From Cryptomeria japonica (lineage: Eukaryota > Streptophyta > Pinopsida > Cupressales > Cupressaceae): DNA of 64,000 bases. The position numbers and the translations under genes were made by a program. Position 1 is the first letter of the stretch. Each line of letters begins with the position of its first letter. Below the pieces are notes generated by a model, which was not told the origin of the DNA, made no database searches, and was given only the letters and a program-made list of their open reading frames with translations. Positions 22,003 through 33,460 of this stretch are shown here, piece by piece. The stretch covers positions 191,525,891-191,589,890 of the forward strand of contig NC_081406.1 of the NCBI RefSeq assembly GCF_030272615.1. The letters are read 5' to 3'.

Positions 22003-23626
22003 AGCGAGGTGTGATGACGCGTTGATTCAAAGAATAATCTCATTTGGATACTGATATTGATTTAATAGGATGCCCCAACTCTTGATTGCTAAATTTCGAT
22101 ATGATGATGCCCCCTCGGGAGATCAATTGAGATAATTGATCTTTGGAGTTTTTGCGAGATTGATATCCCGATAGATTTGATTTAATTTCTGTAACTGTGT
22201 TTGATGAAAATGCAAGTTCTTCGATTAGCTTGATTGCTTAGATTGATAAGATTGAAAAATCTTGATCAATTAGATTGATAAGATCGAGATTCAGTCTGGT
22301 TTCAGGAAGGATTCATCCTGGATAAGATAACGATGATCAAAGCGTCTGGTTTCAGGAAGGATTCATCCTGTATAAGACAAGATCAGAACGTTTGGTTTCA
22401 GGAAGGATACATCATGTATAAGACATGAATCAGAATCAGATCGTCTGGTTTCAGGAAGGATAAATCTTGTATAAGACATGATTCGAATCGATTAGGTTTG
22501 ATTGATTGATTTGATTTGATAAGGTTGATTAGATAAAGAACTAACATTTTGTTGATATCAAGATGTAGAAATATTTGGATATGTTGATTGTTGATTTTGT
22601 TGAGAGAGACAACATAAGATTTGGGCTAGGTCGATAATATCATGAGAGAGATGAGTCATCATTCTGATTGCGTATACACTTGTGATGATACTTGATGATT
22701 CCTGCGATAAATTTAACCTTGGATAAAAGGAGCTTGTATGATCCCGTGCAAGAATGAAATGCAAGCTAAAATGTAAATGAAATGCAATGGAATGACCAGA
22801 CTAGTCACTGGATTATTTTGCATTTTTGTCATCATTGAGCTTTTGAAATGTGGGAAGTGAGTGCAAACATTGATGGTATGATTAAACCATGATGACCTAA
22901 GCACTTCTTTCCTGAATTTTTATATAGCAAGTTAACACAAGCATCAAGGTATAATTGAATCGAGAAGACCTGAGTGTTGTTTGCGTAAAACAGACAGTAT
23001 TAATCATTTTAATATACAAATTGGAAATGTCTTCAATGATATTTTGATGATCATGTCCCGAGAAAAATTTGCACATATTAATGATTAATTTTCAAATAGC
23101 AGACAAGAAAAATATCATGTTTCTTCCTTGTTCCTCTAGTCAAAGACATCCTGGAGTCACTCAGAAATCATGATAGTGAAAAAGCAATATAGAAAAGTTG
23201 AACAATCATGTTAAAATCATTATCCAAAATGATATTATCCATTGAAAAGTGTGTGATGTGCTTAGATTTATTTCGTGATAGCTTGATAGTTGATAGTTTG
23301 ATCTTGTGTTCAATGTTGGATGTGTCTCAGTTTTCGCTTGATAAGAGTTGTCTAACTGTTTGTTCTACCTGTTTGATTAAGCTCAAAATTGATCAAGATT
23401 TTGCCCCCAGCTAGGTGTAAGATTTTGCCCCAAGCCTAGAAACAAATTCGTTATGATATATCCAATGATCCAAACCATGGTAAGAAGCCACCTAGGATGC
23501 TTGCATATGTATAAAGACTTATGATGCATATGAATAGCGTTGATGGAAGAATGAATGCATGAACTAATAGATGGAAGAGCTAGCGAACAGATAGCGCCTG
23601 TTTGCCAGGTTTTCACCATCTATTTT
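22003..23626 (-). other. Tat-4 3' untranslated region
   Basis: No supported gene. It includes a four-unit tandem repeat (22295-22490) and blocks shared with the Tat-5 3' region (for example the ccccctcgggagatc block near 22108, reverse of that at 28040). Confidence 0.6.
22295..22490. repeat. Four-copy tandem repeat with an inner palindrome
   Basis: The unit tctggtttcaggaaggat starts at 22295, 22345, 22391 and 22444, so the period is 46-53 bases. Copies one and two hold the perfect inverted repeat AGGAT-TC-ATCCT; copies three and four have worn versions. Each is followed by tataagac or a variant. Confidence 0.85.
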
Positions 23627-23815
23627 TATTGCACTTTTTCTGATATTTGATTTTTTCTTTTTTCTTTTTTTTCTTTTTTTTCACTTTTTAGGATTTTTTT
23701 GCTTTTTCAATGTTTTTGATTTTTTCTCATTTTTCCACTGTTTTTTATTTTTCTGATTTTTCACTGTTTTTGATTTTTCTCATTTTTCACTGTTTTTTTA
23801 TTTATTTTTATTTTT
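23627..23815. repeat. T-rich low-complexity block
   Basis: Nearly 190 bases of T runs with repeated ctgttttttgattttt-like units just past the integrase stop codon of Tat-4. Gypsy-2 has a shorter version at the same place (5230-5345). Confidence 0.8.
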
Positions 23816-24525
23816 CAGATAGAACTTTTTCAGGTGCATGCTATTGATAGGTTCTTCGAGCTGATCTCCATCTTGTGTTGATAGTTGATATGCTCTTGAC
23901 CCAAATACTGTTGTGACCACAAACAGGCCTAACCAGTTTGGTTCAAATTTTCCTTTCTTTTCTCGATCTGCCTGGTTGTGTGGATTTTCCTTTAGCACTA
24001 GTTCTCCCACTTGAAAGATTTTTGGTTTAACCTTGTGATTATAGCTTCAGCACATTGTTTGCTGATATACCTTTAGATGATCAAAGGCATTTTGTCTTCA
24101 TTCATGGATCAGTTCTAACTCTTGTAGTCTAGATACTCTTTGTTCTTCATCTGGGATGAGACCTTTTAGTGATACACGTAGAGAAGGTATCTCTACTTTG
24201 ATTGGTAATATAGCTTCTAATCCATATACAAGAGAGAAAGGTGTGGCACCTATTGGTGTGCAGATACTAGTGCGGTAGGCCCATAGGGCAAGGTTTAGTT
24301 GGATATGCCAATCTTTCCCGACATCGTTCACTGTCTTTTTGAGGATTTTTAGAATAGTTTTGTTAGATGCTTCTACCTGCCCATTTCCCTGTGGATAATA
24401 TGGTGTGGAGAATCTGTGTTGGATTTTGAACTTCTCACATAGCTCTTGTACATCTTGATTCTTGAATGGTCACCCATTATTAGTGATAATGGTCATTGGT
24501 ATTCCATAGCGACAGATGATGTAAT
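23798..24525 (-). pseudogene. Tat-4 integrase, C-terminal part
   Basis: Starts inside the catalytic core (CRYGIPMTII, NNG, FSTPYYPQGNGQVEASNKT, whose catalytic Glu is in QVEA), continues through LALWAYRT and TPFSLVYGLEAILP, and ends with the C-terminal module (FQVGELVLKENP, GKFEPNWLG, MHLKKFY). The first catalytic Asp and the zinc region are absent because the frame is cut at about 24525 by the Tat-5 joint. In-frame TGA codons occur at three places. The C-terminal module is close to that of gypsy-2. Confidence 0.85.
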
Positions 24526-24597
24526 TCAAGATAAGCAAAAGCATATAGAAAGCATAATCCATAACACATCACATAAGGATCCAAGAAAATGGTGTCA

Positions 24598-24612
24598 TAT
24601 ATATATATATAT
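24598..24612. repeat. (AT)n microsatellite
   Basis: Seven or so AT dinucleotides beside the Tat-4/Tat-5 joint. Confidence 0.8.
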
Positions 24613-24697
24613 CTCAAAAAAATGATCAATGTACAAAATATGTCATGGCTGTGCCAAAACCAAAACAATGATCAAAATACAATAGAGATAAAATCTC

Positions 24698-26698
24698 TCA
24701 AGTATGACTATCTCCTGAAGGAGACGGTCTCACGGCAGATGTCCTAGCACCTGGATCTCCAGGTGGATCATGTCTAGAAGGCCATGTCACGCCTCTGCTC
24801 TCTGACTGCGACCCAGTCTCTCGGGATCGACTAGATCTCGACTATGTGAAGCTCTGCACTCGACGCTCCCTAGGCACCACATCCTCATAATGTGTCCTAT
24901 AATACTTCGCCTCCCTGATCCTCAAGGCCAACTCCCTCAAGGTGTCTCTCATCGGACCACCTGTAGCCGCTCTCTCCACCGCCTCTACTCGAGCCTCGGC
25001 TCGGCCCAACCGCTCCAAAGCAGTATCCCGCTCTGTGGTCAAGTGTGTAATCTGATGCTGCTGCGCCAACATCTGTGCTTGCAAATGCTGCACTGACAAC
25101 TGTAGCGATCTTATCTATGCGTCCTCCACATGCGTAGGAATCCGCATCTACAAAGGTACATGTGATGGGGTACTCCATGTTCCCCTACCTGTCCTCAGTG
25201 CTGGTGGAGGTAACACATCTGACCTCCTCCTCTGGGCCGGTCATCGCACATCCTCATAACCTCCCACCACCGCTATCACCTCCCCTACATGCTCCTCTCC
25301 TCCAACTCTGATCACCAACCCTCCTCTCCCTCTATCTACGGCTACTCGCCGCACAACTCTCTCTCCCCGTATCCCCCTATCTCCTCTCCTCCCCACCTCC
25401 AATCTCCCTCTCACTCCTCGCCGACCTCGGCCACCTCCTCTATCATCTCCTCCATCCCCTCCTCCTCCATCATTGCCTCCCTCATATATCTCCTCGTCAT
25501 CATCAAAAGTTTGAATCATCTCAGTTGGATCCAATATCCTAGCCATTGCACGTGCTGCGAAGAGTGTTGCAAACTCATGAGTCAACCCTGCATCCATGAT
25601 CTCTAGGGCATAATCCCAAATCTGCCCCGCTAACTGAAAGAACTCCTCTACCACCACCATGTTGTCAATAGTAGACCCCCAATCTGGGATGTCTTGTCTC
25701 CATCAAGCATAAAAACATGCTCCCTATGGTATCCCCTGCTGACGACCATACTGCCACAGCACCCAACTATGCAAAAACCTCTCTATAACAAAGGGCGTCC
25801 GCCCTATCAGATACCTCAAACTGAAAACATGAGGCATCTCCATCCCATCCTCAACCCATACCTCACACCCTATATATGGTCGCCAGATGACCGTATCAAT
25901 GTCATCCAACACTCTCCTCCAATGCTCTAGTTTGCCTAGCTTACGCTGGACAACTATCCCCCTGTATCCATACGCATACGCGCCTCCAACAAGCCTGTCT
26001 CTATCTACCAGTGGCCTAGCCGCGGGGATATGCTCCCATGCCCACACCTGCAGCATTGTCACTCCAACTGATAAACTATTGTATCCCAAGTACACTACCT
26101 CGTGCAAATCCCTGTATAAATGAGCCAGCATCGCTGACCCCCATGCAAACCGCCGACCCTCCATCACCATGTCCTCCAACACCAGTCCCCATCCCACAGA
26201 TAGTCCCTTCGACCTACGGTTGGGACATAGAAAACCACCAATGAAACCTGCTAGAACTGATGGCAGAGGAGCGCAATCTAAGTCCAAAAACTCCTGCCAT
26301 GGGATCTCATACCCACAAATAGTGTCATCCTGGAATATCCGACGCAGAGCCTCAATCCCACCCTCCTCTGTCTTCTCATAAGGTAGGAGTGCACCTACTA
26401 TAGGAATACGCAGAATCCGATAGCAATCCTCTGGGGTCACTGTCATCTCCCCTGTAGCCAAGTGAAAGGTGTTCATGTCACTATGCCACCTCTCTACCAA
26501 TGTTGTCAATAAACCCCAGTTTACGATAAACCGAGGCATCTCTAGCAAAGAAGTCAAACCGCATCTATCAATAATATCCCTGTCTCCCTATGTCAATCAT
26601 GGTATCAATGACCATGGTCTCGGAAATCGCTCATGCGACTGCACTACACCAAGACACTCCTGCCAAAAACAACGCAAGTCCAATATCAGTTCCCTCAT
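24698..26698 (-). pseudogene. Antisense plant-mobile-domain (PMD) gene in Tat-5
   Basis: One frame of 667 codons runs from ATG 26698 to TGA 24698 with eight in-frame stops (five TAG, three TGA) and no frameshift. Codons about 1-325 match the plant mobile domain, also called aminotransferase-like (FIVNWGLLTTLVERW, TFHLATGEMTVTPED, VLAGFIGGFLC, LGYNSLSVGVTMLQVWAWEHI, FVIERFLHSWVLWQYG). A Gly/Arg-rich section follows (about 400-470), then a heptad-rich helix (about 530-600, LQAQMLAQQHQITHL) and a Ser/Arg-rich tail. PMD proteins are known both as host silencing factors and as passengers of transposons. It lies opposite to the direction of Tat-5 transcription, where Tat elements often carry extra frames. 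The stops make it a pseudogene. Confidence 0.75.
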
Positions 26699-26699
26699 C

Positions 26700-26990
26700 A
26701 ACACATGGATATCAAAATCAAAATCATCTCAAAAACTTGAAAACTTTGAACAAATCTAAATCAAGTTTCACATCATATCAAACCATCAAATCATATCAAC
26801 TTGTAATACAACTCAAGTTTCACAAACATTTCAACTTGTAACACAACTCAAGTTCCATATCAGCTTGTAACACAACTCAAGCTCCACAAATTCATATCAA
26901 TCATATTCATATCCAAAACTTGAAAAACTTTGAACAAATTTAAATCAAGTTCCACAACATATCCAATATCACATCAACATCACTATCAAC
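26700..26990. repeat. Short direct repeats around ACTTGTAACACAACTCAAG
   Basis: Three to four copies of cttgtaacacaactcaag with linking ttcacaa or ccatatca words (26800-26885), flanked by related aaaacttgaaaactttgaac words at 26730 and 26925. The block lies just upstream of the antisense gene start. Confidence 0.65.
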
Positions 26991-28176
26991 TTGAAACATC
27001 GCAAAACAAATCAAGTAATATCAGAACTCATGTTGGACACACTTATCACATCAATGACAGAAGACAAAAAGACTGACAAAAATTCACTTATCCCAGCAAA
27101 CCTAGCATCAACCCACAAACTTTTGTCCTTCACAAAATCCCACTTTACCATTAAATTTTTTCTATATCACTAACCTATCCTATCTAGGCGCCAAACTACA
27201 TCTCATGCGCTACCCTGCTTTGTCTACATGCCACCCGACCAACCCTATGCGCTAAAAAAACCCTACGCACTATCCTTTTCTTCGAATGCGCCCTCTAACA
27301 TATCCTATGCGCTAAAACCCTATATGCGCTATTCTATGCCCTCCACGCGCTGCGAATTTAACCCTATGTGCTAGGTTGCACCTACGCACTATCTAACCCT
27401 ACCCATGCGACCTCCTACAAGCCCTATGCAGTAGGTTTACCCTACGCGCTACCCATTTAATCCTCTACGCTAGCCTATCCACCTGGTGCGCTAACCTAAC
27501 CCGACGCGCTACCCTAACCTAACTATGCGCTAGCCTTCAAATTTTGGATGCTACCCTATTCAACCAACTCTACGCGCTACGAAATTTTTCGTATGCGCTA
27601 CCCTTTCGACGCGACGTGCTAAAACGCAAAATCCGCATGGAAAATTCAAAAAAATGACCCAAAATGACAAAACCAAAAATCAAACTGGGGTCAAAAAGGT
27701 TGACTTACAGGTGGTCCATATGCGGTAGGCCTTCGATACCTCCTAACGTGCTCGAATCGATGAGAATAATATGGAATCAGCATGCTGACTTCTCTCCCAA
27801 GGTCACTATCTCCAAAGTCAACAAGCACAAATGAGATAAAAGAATTACCTTTTCCCCTTTTATAGGGTAAATCAAAATTAGGGTTACACGGAGGAACGCG
27901 ACAATTGCTTGCAGGGCCTCATACCAGCCTGCCCAACATCATTATCGGGAGATGAATCAATATATGCATTCAACATAGACCAAAATTTACAATGCTATCA
28001 AAATTATCCAAATCAAATCAAATTTTCACAATTTTTGATTCATCTCCCGAGGGGGCATTATCAACATCATTTTATCAAATCTAGGGCATGACATATCTCA
28101 AAATGACATAAAAATTGATCATTATTAGGACGACACATCATTTTCTTTGAATCAACATGTGCACACACGTCACTTC
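26990..28176. other. Tat-5 3' region apart from the motif array
   Basis: No gene supported. The last 200 bases share blocks with the Tat-4 3' region (ctttgaatcaac, cttcaaagagggg, tctcccgaggggg), showing that the two elements are related. Confidence 0.5.
27180..27640. repeat. CCCTACGCGCTA motif array in Tat-5
   Basis: About twenty degenerate copies of a 10-12 base word (ccctatgcgcta, ccctacgcacta, cccgacgcgcta, actatgcgcta) with irregular 8-25 base spacers, almost all on one strand. It lies between the antisense PMD gene and the polypurine tract. Confidence 0.8.
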
Positions 28177-28190
28177 AAAGAGGGGCAAAA
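28177..28190 (+). other. Tat-5 polypurine tract
   Basis: AAAGAGGGGCAAAA directly before TGTAGACACC; orientation is plus, opposite to the host element Tat-4. Confidence 0.85.
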
Positions 28191-28392
28191 TGTAGACACC
28201 TAAAAGTTGCATAATCATTTAAGTGAATTTTATTCATTTAATTACTCTTAAAATTCTTCTAATTAATTAAATTAAGATTTAATTAATATACCCTTCTTCT
28301 ATCTAAGCCATTCAATTAAATTTACATTTAATTAAAATTTCCCTTCTAGCCCATTTAATTAAAATTACATTTAATTAAATAGTGTTCCCCCC

Positions 28393-28540
28393 AAATTGAA
28401 TAAATCTAATTTATTCAATTTCCTATTTTACAACCAAATTGAAATAAATTAGATTTATTCAATTTCATATTTTACAACCAAATTGAAATAAATTAGATTT
28501 ATTCAATTTCCTATTTTACAACCAAATTGAAATAAATTAA
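28393..28540. repeat. 44-base unit repeated three times in the Tat-5 LTR
   Basis: Units run from aaattgaaataaattag to cctattttacaacc; the second and third differ at one base or so, the first at a few. Confidence 0.8.
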
Positions 28541-29189
28541 CTTTATTTTAATTAAATCCTATTATTCCTCACCCACTTGCATTTTCCTACATCTCCCACT
28601 TGCATCCTAATCCCCTTCCTAAATTCTTCTAGATTCTTCTAAACCTAATCAATCAGCCTAAACCCATCCATTATTCCTTTTCCCTAAATTTGAGGATGTC
28701 ACTTCTCAAATTTGGAGGAAAGTCTTCCAAATGCATTAAAGCCTTTATCCATTCAACAAGAATGCCCCCAAATTTGGAAGGACTCTTACAAATTTGTCCC
28801 CAAAGTCTTCAAACCATTAATGGTTAACTAACCCTTAGTGGCATGATTAGAGACTTTTTGCCTAACTTAACCTCCATCTAACCCAAGGGTCTCATCAAGC
28901 ATTTATTGCTTTGACCATAGTTATCCCTTTAACCTTTGCACAAGAGTTTATCCTTTGGGTAAAAGCTTTATCCAATGGATAACCTTAACCTAACCTTAAC
29001 CCTTACCCCCTAAGGTAACCATGAGGTCTTCTCAAGCATTTAATGCTTCTTACATCTCCTCTCAACCAACCTTATGTTGCCAATTATCACCATTTCATTG
29101 GTGAAAATTGTGAACATGGATTGAGCAACTTTCAAACTCAACCCTTGATTAACTCTTTCAATCCTGGTCATCCATTGCCCTATTTTTGT

Positions 29190-29200
29190 TATAAATAGAG
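29190..29200 (+). promoter_or_regulatory. TATA box of the Tat-5 LTR
   Basis: TATAAATAGAG about 1 kb into the LTR, the usual form of a plant LTR core promoter. Confidence 0.6.
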
Positions 29201-29699
29201 CTCTCATTCCTCCATTTTTGAGATATGCAAGCTCTTAGTATTACACTTATGCTTAGTTTTTAGCACATCTAGTCTCTCTTTGCAATAAGAATTAATCTAA
29301 TAATCATTTTAGACTACTTCTTTCATCAATAGCTTAATCATATAACTAGCATATCATGTTAAGATAGTATCACTACTAATCTTGTCATCTTATATTCTAG
29401 TTCATTACATTTGTAGGATCATGCATAGATAGGTTGCATTCTCATATTATAATCAATCAAAAGCATCCCTCGTTCTTGCATTTGTCATCCCTAATCCACT
29501 TTGCTCAGTGATCTGAGAGCAGAGGCATTGGTTTGAGGGACCTTGTGAGATAGAGAACCATGGAACCAACCTTGGGAAGCTGAGTCATCCTTCATGACTC
29601 CATAGCTTGCACCAAGAAGTCCTATGGGTGTGTGGACAAGTCTCTTTGGGCTTCACTTTTTTCATTTTAAGTTCTATTGACCCGCTTTTCCCGCATACA

Positions 29700-32306
29700 A
29701 TATGCTTTTGGTATTGTATGCCCTTGTGGCGTGATGAATAGAATTCCTGCTCCTGATCCCTGTTGTGTATATGAACCATCAAAGTATAGTTGCCATGCTT
29801 TTGTTGTGACTGTTAGGATATCAACATCGGTAAACTCAATCTGTAGAGGATGATTATCTTGAAGTGTCTCTGGTAGTTGATATGCGATGACTTGTCCCTT
29901 GATAGCTTTTCTGTCAACATATTTGATATCAAACTCACTTAGAATCATGATCCATTTTGCTAGTCGTCCTATCAATGTGGCTTTGGTAAGTAAATACTTT
30001 AAAGGATTGATTTTGGCTATCAACTTGATGGAGTGAGATAGTAGATAGTGTCGTAGTTTTTGAGAAACAAAAACTACTGCCAAGCATGCTTTTTTTGTTG
30101 ATGAATAGTTAACCTCGTATCCCACTAATGTTCTGCTGATGTAGTAGATGACTCGTTCTTTTCCTTCATTATCCTCTTATGCAAGTAAAACTCCCAATGA
30201 TGCTTCGGTAGTTGATACATAGAGTAATAATGGTTTTCCTAGAATTGGTGACATTAGAACAGGTGGTTGCATGAGATATGTCTTGATCTTGTTGAATGCT
30301 TCTTCACATTGATGGTCCCATTTGAAATTAACATGTTTGTGCAATAGGTGAGTAAATGGTTGACATTTATCTGCTAGTTGAGCCACAAAACTTCTGATTG
30401 ACTGGAGTCTTCCTTGTAGTGATCTTAGTTGACTGATATTCTTGGGAGATGCCATTTCCATGATTTCTTTTACCTTAGCTGGATCTACTTCGATACCTCT
30501 TGCTGAAACAATTTATCCCAATAGCTTTCCTGAAGTGACACCAAAGGCACATTTCTTAGGATTTAGCCTTAGCTTGTATTGTTCTAACCTGTCAAAGATC
30601 TTTTCCAGTATCTCTATATGTTCTTCTTTGTTGTATGATTTAGCTAATATGTCATCCACATAGTCTTCCATGAATGTATGCATCATGTCATGGAATATTG
30701 TTATCATAGCTCGTTGACATGTAGCACTTGCGTTCTTCAATCCAAAAGCCACGACGTTCCAGCAGAAAGTACCCCATGGGCATGTAAAAGCTGTCTTTTC
30801 TTGATCTTCGGGTGCTATTTTGATCTGATTATATCCAGAGAAACCATCCATTAGAGAAAACATGGAGTATCCTGCAGTTAAATCTACGATGATGTCAATG
30901 TTAGGCAAAGGAAAGTCATCCTTTGGACATGCATTATTAAGATCTCCGAAGTCTATGCATATTCTGATGCTTTTATCTAGTTTTGAAACAGGAATAATGT
31001 TGGATACCCATTGAGGATAAGCTATAGGTCTGATGAATCTGACATCTAGTAATTTCTTTAGTTCTGCTTTGACTAGAAGAGCAATATGAGGATGCATTTT
31101 TCTTAATTTATGTTTGACTGGTTTATCTCTTGGATTAACATTCAAGTGATGCATAATAAGCTCTGGGTATAATCCTGGCATGTTTGCATATGACCAGGCA
31201 AAATTGATTTGTCGTCATTTGAAGAATTCCACATATTGTTGCATGTCTACCTCTGATAGAGATGTTGCTGGATGAAGAATCTTTGGTTGCTATGTTGTGC
31301 CAATGTTAACTGCCTCTGTTGGTTCAATCAAAATAGATGATCTTTCTTGATAATGCTTAGGTAAAGTGTCAAATCTCCCATCTTCCGGCGCCTCAAGGAG
31401 GTTTTCACCGTTAGATGTGTCCTTTGTTTTTACTTTTTCCTGATCTAATGTTGCCAATAAATGGTTTTCAGCATTAGACTTGATATTATTTTCTTTGTTT
31501 TCAGTTTTGTGACTAGGAGATTTGGCACCCACTTGACTGGAAGATGCATTGCAGAAATTCTTGATGAGAGTTGTTACAGGTTCGATTGCGTTAAGATATA
31601 CAGATATGACATGGTCATTTGGAAAGGTATCAATGGCAGTATGTCCTTCATTTTCCCAATCAATAAGTTCGGGGTGGATTAGAGGTAAGGGATCTTTAGG
31701 TTGGGATGTTTCAAGGGTTTCAAGGGTCATGATGGAGGTATCAAAGTTTTCAATATATGTGTCGATGTCTAGAACGGTACTCTCGTCAGAATGATCTCAT
31801 GTAAGAAGTTCCTGAACATCCTCGGTTAAGTCCAAGTTAGCCGAATGTGATTCTAATTCAAGTGAACTAGTTCTTGACATTTGTTCTACATACATGTCAA
31901 CTATATCAACTTCTATATCTCCTTCAAAGCATTTTTCTTCAACGGATTCTTCAGAGTGATAGGAATCTCATTCCCATTCATTAGAATCTGTATCACTTGC
32001 AGCTTGTAGTCTACAGATTTGGTCATATAGCATTTCCTTCGCTTTTCTGGCTATACTTTTCCTTCTTTCATATTCAACCTCTTCAAGATTGAGATTGAGT
32101 TTTGTTAACTTTTCTATGAGTTGTCCTGAACTTATATTAGCTTCTTTCTTGTTTTGATTGAGATTTAAGGCTTTTTGAGAGATGTTTTTAATTTGTTTCT
32201 CTTGTTGATTTGAAGCTTGTTTCTTTTGCCATTTTGTGTTTGCTTGTGCTTGTTGCTTAACTGATTTTTCTTCCCTTTCAATTGCTAGTTGTTCTTGTCT
32301 ATTTTC
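29700..32306 (-). pseudogene. Tat-4 pol: coiled linker, RT, RNase H and second RNase H
   Basis: From 32306 leftward, a Gln/Lys/Glu-rich helical linker continues in frame the segment left of Sire-6 at 39957. An acidic stretch follows, then RT (KLRKMHPHIALLVKAE, CIDFGDLNNACPKDDFPLP, DGFSGYNQI), with catalytic YVDD at 30651-30662. Then comes RNase H (QPPVLMSPILGKPLLLYVS through the connection) and, after ALEF-like linker sequence, a second RNase H starting WQLYFDGSYTQQGSGAGIL, of the archaeal type seen in Tat elements. It is cut at PKAY by the Tat-5 joint. Stops (TAG, TGA, TAA) occur about six times, but 29700-31730 keeps one frame. RT would copy the RNA in the particle; this copy is dead. Confidence 0.88.
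32302..32306. repeat. Target-site duplication TTTTC (left) of Sire-6
   Basis: TTTTC before TGATGAATAC and again at 39952-39956 after GCCAACA. Removing Sire-6 and one copy rejoins the Tat-4 linker frame (EEYEN followed by RQEQLAIE). Confidence 0.9.
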
Positions 32307-33460
32307 TGATGAATACTAAGAGGGGGGTGAATTAGTATACCAAAAAATACTGAACTCAAACACTTTATCAGTCTAGCAGTAAATCGGTATAACAATTTAA
32401 CTAACAAACCGGTTAACACAAATGCAAACCAAACAGAAAGTAAGGCATTCACCCAGAGAAGCACAATCACCATAACACAAGAGATTTTGATGTGGAAACC
32501 CAAATGGGAAAAACCACGGTGAGATGAAACTCACAAGTAACTATCTGCAGAATAGTAACCAAACCGGTTAAGGTCATACAATGTTCTTTACCAGAACAGA
32601 TCCTGTTAGGAATCTCAATCTCTGTTAGGAGATAAGTCCGATTAAAGATTGCCTTGTGAGAGGATTTCAGACCCACGTATGTGAATCACCTTGTTAGAGG
32701 ATTTACAAAGGCTTTTATGGGCCTACCCGGTTAAGGGTTTCTAACTTGTCAAAGATGTGAGTAATCAACAAGTGAATGATCTAGCAAATGGCACAATCTG
32801 CTTTATTAGATCCATGGTAGCTCATTGCTAATGCATTTCAGCATTACTTCAGTCTTCAGTAAATCCACACTCTATTATAGCACACAGACTTGATCTTCTC
32901 TATTAAGGTCGCACATACAAGAACTCATCAACCACCAAAAAACCCTAACAACTACACACACTAAAACCCTAGACATGATGTCCTTAAAAGGAATTTGATT
33001 TCATGTCAGTCCAATAGGATTACATTGCAAGTTCCTAGGTTCATTGTATCTAGACACGATACAAAATCACCGTCAAAGTGTCGGTGGATGGTAACTCATC
33101 ACAAAAATATACCGGTTGGTAACTCATCACAGAGTATTACCGGTTTATACAACTTTACTGATTACCAGTTGGTAACTCAAAGTAATACCGGTTTGACAAA
33201 AATGAAGACTGGGAAAATAATAACTTTCGCTTCTAGTTCCTTTGCTCTGTTCCGCTTGAGATCCTCGAACCACTTGCGGTCTTCATACCGCTTGAGATCG
33301 GTAAACACTTTCTGCAAAACACCAATAGTCTAAAGACTACAACATAATACCGGTTTGGAACAAATACCGGTTGAGCATAATTCATACATTCAAGAGGCGA
33401 TCTCATAGCAAGTGTGTGTCCATCGATTACAATCCAACATAATCATCAAAAATGCCAACA
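32307..33460 (-). repeat. Sire-6 3' LTR
   Basis: From TGATGAATACTAAG to AATGCCAACA. It contains many ACCGGT or near-ACCGGT words (33105-33375 and 32390-32410). It matches 38775-39951, with one 23-base length difference in the ACCGGT region. Confidence 0.9.

Larger units (their letters stand above)
24526..29699 (+). mobile_element. Tat-5: 3' part of a Tat-type element nested in Tat-4
   Basis: The right edge is firm: a 3' LTR preceded by the polypurine tract ends ...GCATACA at 29699, and Tat-4 RNase H sequence resumes at the next base (IPKAY on the minus strand). The left edge near 24526 abuts Tat-4 integrase and shows no LTR. Gag, pol and the 5' LTR of Tat-5 are gone, as is the Tat-4 piece between its second RNase H and mid-integrase; one deletion spanning the left side would explain both. 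The remaining body carries an antisense gene, a motif array and the LTR. Confidence 0.7.
28191..29699 (+). repeat. Tat-5 3' LTR
   Basis: 1,509 bases from TGTAGACACCTAA to GCATACA. The start is nearly that of the gypsy-2 LTR read on its own strand. A 44-base unit is repeated about three times at 28393-28540. A TATA box (tataaatagag) lies at 29190-29200, so the transcript start should fall shortly after. No 5' partner survives here. Confidence 0.75.

Noticed and set aside
22295-22490. Regularly spaced repeats as a CRISPR array
   Set aside because: Units are directly adjoining and degenerate, without unique spacers of constant length, in a plant retroelement.
25289-26381. Plus-strand frames of 60-105 codons rich in Ser and Pro
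   Set aside because: Shadows of the antisense PMD gene on the minus strand, which has a recognisable domain.
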